Assembly (NCBI GenBank): GCA_947561395.2
Contig: OX387183.1
Span: 61,797,915-61,861,914 of the forward strand
Direction of reading: 5' to 3'
Length of the DNA stretch: 64,000 nt
Source: Buxus sempervirens
Lineage: Eukaryota > Streptophyta > Magnoliopsida > Buxales > Buxaceae
Shown: one piece after another, positions 49,976 through 60,800 of the stretch
Layout: every line of letters starts with the position of its first letter
Numbering within the stretch: the stretch's first letter is position 1
The notes under the pieces: generated by a model
What the model was told of the DNA's origin: nothing
The model's input: the letters and a program-made list of their open reading frames with translations, nothing else
Databases searched by the model: none
Program-made: the position numbers and the translations under genes

Positions 49976-50985
49976 TTGCTCTCGGACACAATATAACGGT
50001 TAAAAATCGAGATGGTTTCCTTTGGTCTATTTCATGATACCATTTATAAAATGCACGGACAACATGTCAGGACTTGCACCTCAAAATATAATATCAGCCG
50101 ATGGTATCACGGTACCATTGGCATCAAGCACCAGAGGAAATGTGTCCTTCAAATCGTCTGTTCCTAGCCGTCTGTCCTTGTGATTTGATTGAGCTTTCTG
50201 TTTATCACTTAAATAATCGACATCACTTTCTGTTAATTAGTCTTCTTCCTGCGCAATTACCTAGAATTGGAAAATTGAATTTGAATTATTTAAAAAAAAT
50301 CACTAAAAACCAACTCTTGGATGCAACATAACAGTTAAAAATCGAGATGGTTTTTTAGTGCGTTTCATGGTACCATTTATGAAATGCACGGACAGCATAC
50401 CCGTGTCAATTAGGACCTGCACCTCAAGATATAATCTCAGCCAGTGGTATCACGGTACAACTGGCTTAAAGCACTAAGGGAAATGTGTCCTTCAAAATTT
50501 TTTTTAGAAAATTAATTTTTAATGGTGTTTGATCAAATTATTTAAGATTTAGTCAAAGTTTTGAGTTTTAACTTTTAATAAAATAATTAATTTTTAGTGC
50601 CATTTTACTGTTACAAATCCAATATTCCAAGAATTCCCTTATATCACTCATCCAAATGACTTGTACAAGTTATTTTATTGACTTGTACAAGCTAATTTAT
50701 TGACTTGTACAGGTCATTTTATTGCTTGTACAAATCTAAATTGGTTTGTACAAGTCAATTTATTGCTTGTACAAGTCTTGGAAGTAAGTTGTACAAGGGT
50801 ATTTTTGGAAGAATTTATTTGTAACATTGAAATAGTATTATTAAATCTTAAATAATTTGATAAAGTACCACTAAAAATTAATTTTCCCTTTTTTTTTTTT
50901 GGTGAACTGTCCTTCAAATCGTCTGCTCATTTGTAAATCATATCACTTAAAATAATCGACATCACTTTCTGTCAGTCTTCCTCGC
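49909..50985. repeat. 346-bp tandem duplication, second copy interrupted
   Basis: Copy 1 (49909-50254) and copy 2 (50255-50985 less a 411-bp insertion) share, in order, AATTACCTAGAATTGGAAAA, GTTAAAAATCGAGATGGTTT, GAAATGTGTCCTTCAAA and AATAATCGACATCACTTTCT. Copy 1 starts within the right arm of the hairpin MITE, so the duplication came after that insertion. Confidence 0.85.
50497..50907. mobile_element. MITE with 11-bp direct repeats and internal TTGTACAA array
   Basis: The insertion is flanked by perfect TGTCCTTCAAA direct repeats (50486-50496 and 50908-50918), while the duplicate copy near 50138-50148 shows the unoccupied site. Subterminal inverted repeats of about 45 bp begin GAAAATTAATTTTTAATGG (50507) and end CCACTAAAAATTAATTTTCC (about 50887). 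Between them seven TTGTACAA palindromes occur at 50660-50795. A 9-11 bp duplication with long inverted repeats suggests a Mutator-like MITE; A/T-runs outside the inverted repeats make the exact ends uncertain. Confidence 0.75.
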
Positions 50986-51838
50986 GCGAGGTTAGTAACG
51001 ACAAAAATATTTAAGTTCTGAGAGGCGACGAAGAAGCTGCTGTCATCTTAAAAAATTTCTCAGAAAAGAAGGAAATGGAAAAATTGACTATTGATCGATT
51101 TCTCTATCCGTCACGTCGATCTGAATCTACCCTGACGACATTGCTGCTGAAATTCATTTCTAAAAGAAAAGTCCACGATCCCCTCATTGACGCAAGATAT
51201 CCTTTAGCATTTAGATGTTATCTAGAAGTTTTTGTATATCTATATTTTCTAGGTTTCGAGCAGTGGACGGGGACTCCATCATTGTTGGGAACCTTTGAGG
51301 TTCAAGTTTTAAAATCTTGAAGGAATAGGGCGATCCGTTTGGAATCACAGGTTTTTAAGTTATCGGAGGTGAATACTTATTGATATTTTTCTGGCAAATT
51401 TTGAGGTAGTTTAAAATGTTTTATCATGGATGAGCCCAAGACATTCGAGGGTTGATTAATTTGTGGACTTCTGGTTTGTATGGAATAAGAAATTTTGATA
51501 TTCTGATAGTTTTTGTTGTGATTTAAAATTCACGTGCCTATTTGAAAGTTTATTTGTTGGTTTAAGGGTTTGTTTATTGTTTTTCTCATATTTTTCTGTT
51601 TCCTGCAGTTTTCTGGAGTAATTTATAGCAAATAGGCATTGGAAATGTTTGTAGAACCCTTCTTTGTGATTTTAAGCAGTCATAGAATTGTGATCTCAAC
51701 GTGTCAGCCGCAACTCTTGTCTGCTCCCCACTCTTCCTTACCTTGAGTTTTGTGTTTGGAAATAGTTATGTATTTTGGAAGTAATTTACAGCATTGATTA
51801 GTTCAACGGTACTGAATTTGTTGTTTGATTTTTAGGGT

Positions 51839-54800
51839 ATGAAGATTCTCGGAATGGAAATTTTTGTGGTGGGATCTATTCTGGCTGTTTCACTTTGTTG
51901 CTTTGCATTTCTTGCCACAGCACAAATTACTGATCCATCCGAAGGTGAAGTTGCTTGAATTTCATATGCCTTTTACTCTTGAAAATTTGCTTATCGACTC
52001 CTTAGCATGAAGATTGCAGAATTATCCTTATAGTTTAGGGCTCTGATCAAATTTTTTTTTTCATTTATTTGTTACCCTGTTTTACTTCTGAATTCCATAT
52101 TGGTTGATTACATGGGTGACCAAACTGCACTGTGCTGTTTTGAATTCACATTTCTCATATAAGAAATTTGTGGGCAGGTCCATTGGGATGTGATAATTGC
52201 ATGCAAGTTAAAGGATGTCGCCGAGGATAAAATAGTGTATTATTCAAAAAATAATTAATTCAAGTGACTGATAGTTATGGAACTTATGTCACGCAGCAGT
52301 CAGAAACAAAATTATAGTTATGTAGTATAAATTTATGAGGTTTTTATAGGAAGAATAATGCCTACTGCACATGAGTATACTGTATCATTATGTTTTGCAG
52401 TGTCCAAGTCATGTTAATTATAGCTTGGTTCTAAATCATCTGAGAAGGACAGTGTAGAAGAATTGTTAATTCATTGATAACATTTGTAACTCACTGTGCA
52501 ATTTTATTCTCATTTGGTTATCTACTTTTGTGATTTCTGTGTCATAATTTTGATCCAGTTTGTTGAAGGAAAAAACCAAAATTTGAGAGATATCTATTAA
52601 ACATTCATAGAGAAGAACAATGTTGCTGTTCAAGCATACAGATTTCATCATGATTCAACATAATAGTGAAGCGACCTACAAATGAAAGAAGATTTCCAAT
52701 TACTAACAATACTCTATCTAATAAATTTTTAACTTAGCATAGTTAATTTATTACCTGGAACAAAAAGGGTTACCTTAAACACTTACTTCAACTTTTCTCT
52801 CAAGGTTTATAAAGGAACCCTCTTCAAACTAATGTATCTATCTTGGAGTTTCCTTGAAAAGGTGTGTTAAACAAAGACCAGTGACAAGAACAATGTAATG
52901 ATGTTGGTTTGTGCAAGGTCCTAAAAGTTCAAAGGAAAGCATAGTTGGATATTACGGAGATGATGAGGGTAGGTACCTATTGATGGGCTTGATTGGTTAA
53001 CTAGGATTCAGGTTATTCAGAGCCAGTCTGGAAAAGACAGAGAATATTGTCTTAGACTTGGACCTGTTCGAAGCTTGGTTGAAGGAGGGTTATTTTGCTC
53101 AGAAGCCTGTGTGAAACTTTACCAAATCCTTCCGTTGGAAGGCATGTCACAAAATACTTTGAATTACTTTAAGAGACAAGAATCCTGGATCAAATGGCCT
53201 GTAAGAATACCTGTTGAAAAAAACCTCAACGAGGAAGATGATATTTTGGCTTGATATGTTAGGTTTTAGATATTAGTCGGGGGATTATCTACCTTTTCCA
53301 GACCCTCTCAAATATTGCCTATATTCTGGGAATGATTAGTTTATGCATGATGATTGGATTTCTCGTCTTGAGATTGCTTAGAAAATCTTAAGATATCTCA
53401 AGTCATTTTCAGCTAGTGATTCCTTGTTCAAGAGACTTGCTAATTAAAAAATTGAGGCATATAAAAATACTATTTGGGCTGGCTCTATCTCTGATAGAAG
53501 GTCTGCATCTAGGTATTACCTATTTATTGATTGAAATCTTATTGTCTGGAGTAGTAAGAGTCAAATAGTGGTTGCCAGATCCAGAGTTGAAGTTGATTCT
53601 AGATAAATGTTACTTGGGATATCTGAATTGTTGTGCTTGAATTTTCCTGAAGGAACTTAGGTTTCCTCTCAGCAGTCCCTTGAATACCTGTTTGATAACA
53701 AGGCAAGAATCACTATTGCCCATGGTACTATCTGATGCAATTGTATGAAACATATTTAGTCAACATTCAAAGAAAGTAATGATAGTTCTGTTCGTATATA
53801 CACTCTTGGAGGCCAACTTGTAGAATTAAAAAGGGCTTGGGACATTCTCCATCTAGATTTCGGTATCCAAGCCAGGCATGAAGAACATGCGTGCCTTAGC
53901 TTGAAGGGAAGCATTTTAAGGTGTCCCACATACAAATGTTGTATGTGACCATGTAAATGCCAAGGTATCCGTGTACATTTCTGAAGTTGGAATGTTATAT
54001 ATTAAGTGGAGAAGTAGCCGGCAACTCTCTTTCTAACAATTTTTTCTTCCATCTTTTTTTCTCCTTCTTTTCCTTCTTTCTTTCATTCTCTACTGCTTTA
54101 GATGGATTACGACTCCACACAAAGCTTGATGTGTTTATCTGGTTCTTATGCACAAGTGTTTCCGATAACGAAGATACTGGCTCTTGATATTTAAAAGCAA
54201 GGGAAGAGGATTTATGTTGGTGAGCTGACTAGTTATAGATAATTATTATCAATGATGATGGCCTAACGTGTTTTCTTGGGTATGTTTGACCTTTAGAAGA
54301 ATGAGCTTTGAAGTAGTGTCTGTACTTTTATTTAAGGGAAAATTTAGTGCGCACCCGCATTTTTCATCAAATATGTTGTTTAAAAGTGCTAGCTTTGAGC
54401 AGAGGAGTTCCATTCACTGTCCACACATTGTGGGGCTACATATGGTGCCCTATTGATTGGTTGTCTTGTTGCACAATAGCTGCATTGGCCATGTTTTGTA
54501 TTACAGGGCTCTTCACAGGCAGTAGTTGTTTAGTCTCATTAGAGTGAATGAAAGGAGGTGGGTAATTTTCCTAAAAATTTTTTAAATCCCTTGTTATAGT
54601 ATGCTAGTCTTTGGATTTTAATGCCGAAAGTAATCTGGTGAATCTATGTCTCGCATGGTCATGAAAATAATAACATAAGCTCTTTTTTTTAGAAACCTGT
54701 AACTAAATACTGTTATCATCAGGAAATTATGTTTGCCTATTTTCCTGTATGGAGAAATACTTGTACTATTATTGCAAATAAAAAGCAGTAGTTTATATAA

Positions 54801-57800
54801 ATGCAATTTGTTTTGGTGCAAATTAGAGGGCTATAGAAATCAGTTTACTAGTTTAATGTTGTGTATCCTTGTCTCATCAATAATACTTTTGCAGTTGCTG
54901 CACTGCTGGCAATTAAGAGCAGTTTGATTGATCCTATGAAGCATCTTAAAAATTGGGATAAGGGTGATCCATGTATATTGAATTGGACGGGAGTTTTTTG
55001 CTTCAATACTCGTGGAACTGATGGATATGCTCATGTGCGAGAAATGTATGTTCATTCATACCATATTAACCATTTTCTGTTTTTGATTTTATACTATCAA
55101 AATGTTGCCCAAAGAATTAAAGACAACAGTGATGTGAAAGTGTCCACTGTTTTTCAGCGTAATGCCTAAGTATTGTGTCTAATACTTTTATTATCTCAAA
55201 AACGACACAAGTATTTTCTGTTCGTGCTATTTCTTTTTAATTGAAGAATTTCTGATGATGCCAGCTTTTTAACCCTTCTTTATGTAGCCATCTGCTAAAT
55301 ATGAATCTCTCGGGAAGTTTAGCACCTGAGCTTGGCAAACTATCTCATGTTGAAGTATTGTAAGTCATAACAGCTAATGCATGTATTATATGATCGTTTG
55401 TACATAATCTTTCTCTGATGCTGACGCCTTTTCTCTTCTGTTGATTTAAGAGATTTCATGTGGAATGACATAACTGGCAGTATACCAAAGGAGATAGGAA
55501 ATATTGCTTCTCTTAAACTTCTGTAAGTTGAATTTGTACTTTTAGATTTGTAACTTAACTGTTCTCATATCTGCTACACTTCGGATATTCTTCCTATACT
55601 ATTGATTTAAGAGATTTTGTGTGGAATGAAATAACTGGCAGTATTGCATATTCCTTTTGGCCGGTATTATATTCAGCGTTAAAAGTGACTGGATATGTAT
55701 TTCGTCTACCTTGAAGAATAAACAAAATTGGTTTATATGAAATGGTTTATTTAATTATTTCTTGCTAATTATAATCACTTTTTGGATGAAAATTCTTTGT
55801 ATATGAGACTCCTTTAGCTTAACACTTGCTGTTGTGAATTATAGCACTGGTCAGTACTTCCTCATACTTGTCCTTAACGTTGAGGAATATATGTGCTTGG
55901 TGTTTTTCCTTTTAACCCAAAACCTATTAGGTTAATTCTCTAGGCTTCCTACTTTATGTATTCTCCAAATCAATTAAACCATATAACGATAGATGTTACT
56001 GGCATGATAAAAAATTGATTATGCAAGCACATTTTATTTATCTTAAGCTCTCATCCGTTTTAAAATCAGTTTGGTTTCGTTCTAGGGCGGTTACCTTAGA
56101 CAATTGGTGAAGTCTTTTAGAAAGAGAAAAAGAGACCTTCATATAGTTTTATTTATTTAGAAAAGCGCATCATAAGGTATACTGCACTGGAGCAGTGTGT
56201 GATTATGTTTTTTTTAAAATGTATTTCAGGGGCATTATATTATATGCCTTCATGTTTAAAAAAATGTAGGTTATGCTCTACATGTATGGTTATAATTGTA
56301 GTTTATTGGTAACTAACTCAGCGGTGCTATATTTAATATTCTTTTAGATCATCTTTCCATGTAAACGAGTTTTGTTTATAGTTTCCTTAAGTTTTGCATG
56401 TGTTTTTCCATGCTTCTATTGAGCATTTTTTGTGATTATAAACATGATATGCTAAGTTATTGTAATACGAGAAATAAAGCCCCTTAGTAGCTATCTTGCT
56501 GTGTTATGGATGTTTCAGACATAAAATTAAGGTTTTGCCCAAACAGCGGTGAAGAGCTGATGCAACATAGGATTCAAGAAAATGATGAAGCACTATGGCA
56601 GATTTCTCTTTACAATGCATATGATTTTTTTAGTTTACCAGATGAAAAAGAAAAAAAAAAAATCAAAATGAACCAGCATGGTGGCTTCATGGTCTTTTAG
56701 TGGTTTTATAGAAACAGTTTTTTTGTGAAAATTTTGAAACTTGTACATAAAGGATGTTGATCTTCCATAATAATGACTTCAAAACCTAATTGAAAGGAAA
56801 AATTACTTATAGCACTGTTCTTATATGGTTTAATGAAAAGTTTGTAAAGAATGTTACTTTTCATCAGTTTTATATAGTGCCGTATATGTCACAAAAAAAA
56901 GGGGAAATTCAAGTGTCTTAAATGTTCTCTCTTTTGTGCTATTCCCTGTGCACAGGCTCTTGAATGGAAACAAATTATCAGGTTCTTTACCAGATGAAAT
57001 CGGTTATCTTGCTAATTTAAACAGGCTCCAAGTAGACCAGAATTATATATCAGGACCAATACCAAAATCATTTGCAAGCTTGAGTCAAATAAGACATCTG
57101 TAAGTGCCTTATTGTCTGTATAGTTTCCATTCAGCTGGGAGTGTTAATTAACTTGACTGTACTTTTTTTGCTCGAATGTAACTTTTGCAGTCACTTGAAC
57201 AATAACTCAATTAGTGGGCAAATTCCACGTGAGCTTTCCAATGTATCCAGTCTTATTCACTTGTGAGTTAATATAGTGGTTGCTCTGTTCTTATTCACTT
57301 TACACGGTATTGAATCTATTGATCAAGTACCATATTTAGTGTTTGATTACTGAAAAGTTGTATGGGACAAAAAATTCACAGGCTCTTGGACAATAATAAT
57401 GTATCAGGGTATCTTCCTCCAGAGCTCTCCGACTTACCAGATCTAAGGATCCTGTATGTTCCTCCTCCTTACATAGTCCTTTCTATCTTAATTTTTTCAG
57501 GTACTTGTTTGAAATATGTTGCTTCTTTGGAATAATAATTCCATTTATTGGCACTGTCCTTGTACATTATATCTTTTCATTTAATATATATTTTTATTAC
57601 TTGTAAAAAAATAATTCCATTTGTTTTTTCCAGTCAATTCTTAAACCATAAATTAGATAATACTTATATTCACAATTTAATAACAATTATTTCAACTTAA
57701 AAAGTAAAAAGGAGTAACATGTAGCAACAACCTTCTAAATTACTGCTTTTTTACTTTGTTTTTTGTTCCACTGTTTCATATTCTTTTCTTAATGATCCAT

Positions 57801-60800
57801 GCTTTTAATGTTGTAGAAGTCTGTCAAATGTCCTCACAGGTTTGAATCTCTCCCTCCCCCCACCCCCCACCCCCTCCTCCCCCTCTCCCTCTTTTTTTCA
57901 CAATTTTGTTGGGATGGTTATCCTTTTTTTATGAACGATGTTCCTGCTTCATATTGTGTGAGTAAAGCAGTAGATGCTTTTCCTTTTTTCTCTAATGTTT
58001 TCGTGGGCCATCTATAAAAAATCTCTTTTTGTAAACAAGATATATATTTTTGTGCTGAAGTTTGAAGCCCATTTTCTCATGTTTGGTGCCTCCTGGATTT
58101 TTCTGGAGTTGATTGTGAAGATGGTGAACCTATGGTTGAGATACAAACTCTTGTACTCTTAAGAGATGTGAAATGGAGTCACCATCTGGGTTTAACTCCC
58201 TAAGAATGTAGTTTGGTTAATTGATTAGTTTTATACTGGTATATGGAACCAGTGGTTTGTTGTCTGATTATGCTGTGGGATGGTGTTAGGAGCCTAAAAG
58301 CAGCTAGTTTGATGATCTGGTCTCTACTGAGATTTGGGTTTAAATATTGGTGTTTTAACGAATATCCTAGCCTTATTAGTTACAAAATTTAGCTTCTAGA
58401 ACACATTTTAGGAAGGAAAAAGAATAACGCATGTATGCATGAGAGCTTTAAGTTTAGAGGTAATCCTGAATCATGCACTGATTAGAAAATTAAAAAACAT
58501 AATGATGGCAGCAAAAATAGGAGTCTGGATATGGAAAAAATAGCAAATTTTAAGTTTTTGTTTTTTCCTAAATAGCTCTGTTAGATCTAGTAGGGTGACC
58601 AAATATATGCTCTGCCTTCTAGAGATATAGGATATTCCTGGATTAAAAAATCATTCCTATAACTTGATTCAATATGAAATAAAGGTAGAAAACAATGCTT
58701 TTGCTGTTCCAAAAATGAATATACACTAAATAAAGCTAGTAGATGGTGAAACTTATACACATATATAGATTCCTAACATACATATCGATTCTTAATGTCA
58801 GATTCACCAGATTATTTTGTTTAGCCAATTTACTGATCTCCTTCTGGCTTATCTTGGAATCAGTCTTTCAAGAGGGTTTTGAGACCAGCAAATTTGATTG
58901 AACTAGCATTATTATTTGATTCTCTTCGAGAAGTCTTCATTGATGCCTATTGTGAAGTTCATCGTATGGGGCATTTAGACCCTTCTGGACAAATCTATTG
59001 TAAATCCTTCCTTTCCTTGATTAGAAAGGATAAATTGGCCTCTCTTGCCTCATTTTCCTATATTTCTTTGCGGAAACCTGTCTTATCTCCTAAAATTAAG
59101 GTTTTTGTCTGGACAGTCCTCTATAAGGTGAACACTGCCAATGCACTCTAAAAAAGAAGGAAATTGGTAGTTTTATCTCCTAAAATGTGCTTTCTTTTTA
59201 GGCTGCATGGTGAATCCATAGACTGTCTTTTTTCTTTTTTTTAAATTGCAGAGTTTCAGGGCACATTTGGCAGTTCTTTCTTCTTGAATTAGATAGATTT
59301 GGTGTGGGTATTTCTTGAGAAGGTGGGACTGTTACAACCATAATGGCATTTTGTGGGATTGAGTAGTAAGGGATGTATCCTTTACTCTATTGTTTCATGT
59401 GGTTAGTTGGCAATTGGCATACTTTGAATGAAATGAACAAGAGAATTTCTGAAGGTGTTAGATCCTTTATGATTATGATGATTGAAGCCATTAAGGTATC
59501 GGTGACTATTTGGGCATTGAATTGCTTGGATTTTAAAGTCTTTCCTATAACCGGTATCATCAGAAACAGACGGTATATGCACATCTCTTCTTATCCCAGA
59601 ACTGCTTTTTAGATAGTGTGGAGTCCCTTGCCTTGTGTGTTATTAAATGTGACTTTAATGGGTGCTTACTGGGCAATCCAGAAAAATCTGGTGTGGGAGT
59701 AATATTTAGAAATTATAAAGGGGAGACCATTCAGGTCCAGTGGGGAAGTTGATTCCACGAGAGCTGAAATACTTGCTTGTGTAACTGGTCGTAGACAAAC
59801 TAAAGCATTGGGACTCCAAACTTAGTAGTGGAAGAGGAACACCATTATATGGTGGATTTCCAAGCTGAACATTGCTTGTGGCTGGTCTAACATTTGGTAG
59901 ACTAAGCATGAGCTAGCTTTTGGTTTGAACTTCATTCGGTCAGGTGTTACAGTCAACCAATGATTTAACCAACAAGCTAGCAAAGGGGGTATCCAACAGA
60001 GAAAAGATGTTTTCTGATATTCCACCTCGGAAGATGTTAGAGCAAGAGGTTGGGATGCTGGTATTAGAGTGAGTGTGATCATGAGATGGGGGTCATATTT
60101 TTTGTTAACTACCGGTATTTGGGGCTGTCTCTGTTGTGAAATGGACAGGGGTTGGACTGTCCCTTATGGGGATCTTTTATTGTCTTTTCTGTTACCTTAT
60201 TGGGTCAAATATCACTACCACTTAAAAAAAAAAAATTCAAAAAATATGATAAGTAACTCCCGGTATATGAGCTAATAAATTATGAACTATAAGATGATCA
60301 ACAAAATTGTGAAGCCAAGCATGGGCATATAATCAACTGAAATTTGCAAAACCATAAATAATAAAATCATAACATGCCCATAAGAACACTTTACTTGTAT
60401 GGGAGATTACTTAATTAAAATCTAGCCTTATACATGATGCTTATTTCATATGCCATTAATAAATAACTGAAAAAAACATTATTCTTTCATACGGAACCTA
60501 GAAAAAGAAAAGAAAAAAAAATCACGGTTCCCTTCAGCCTGTGAATAATATGAAAAAAATAAGGAAAAGGAACTGTTGTCATAATTGTTATTTTTTACCA
60601 ATTCTTCAGCGAAGGTTGTTGTAGGGTTCTGTGTGCTCATAGTTGGACTCTAGCAGGCCATTAGGTGCAAATTCAGGATTCTTCTTTTAGCTGGTATGGA
60701 TTTTCTAGGGGTTCTCTTGAAAGCAGTGGGGATCACTTATTTCTTCTGTCAAGCATTCAAAGGTTTTCTCTGAAAATTCTGAACTGCCTTGGATTTAGGG

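Larger units (their letters stand above)
47406..51838. other. Repeat-rich spacer between SNAT1 and the LRR receptor kinase
   Basis: No intact gene was found. It contains a LINE RNase-H remnant, a truncated copia element inserted in it, a long-hairpin MITE, a 346-bp tandem duplication with a MITE in the second copy, and the probable 5' leader of the receptor kinase (about 51000-51838). An intron acceptor TTTTTAG lies directly before GGTATGAAG at 51836, suggesting a spliced 5' UTR. Confidence 0.6.

Noticed and set aside
51075-51320. Plus-strand frame MEKLTIDRFLYPSRR upstream of the LRR kinase
   Set aside because: No family match. It sits where a spliced 5' leader is expected and could at most be an upstream ORF; there is too little evidence to call it.
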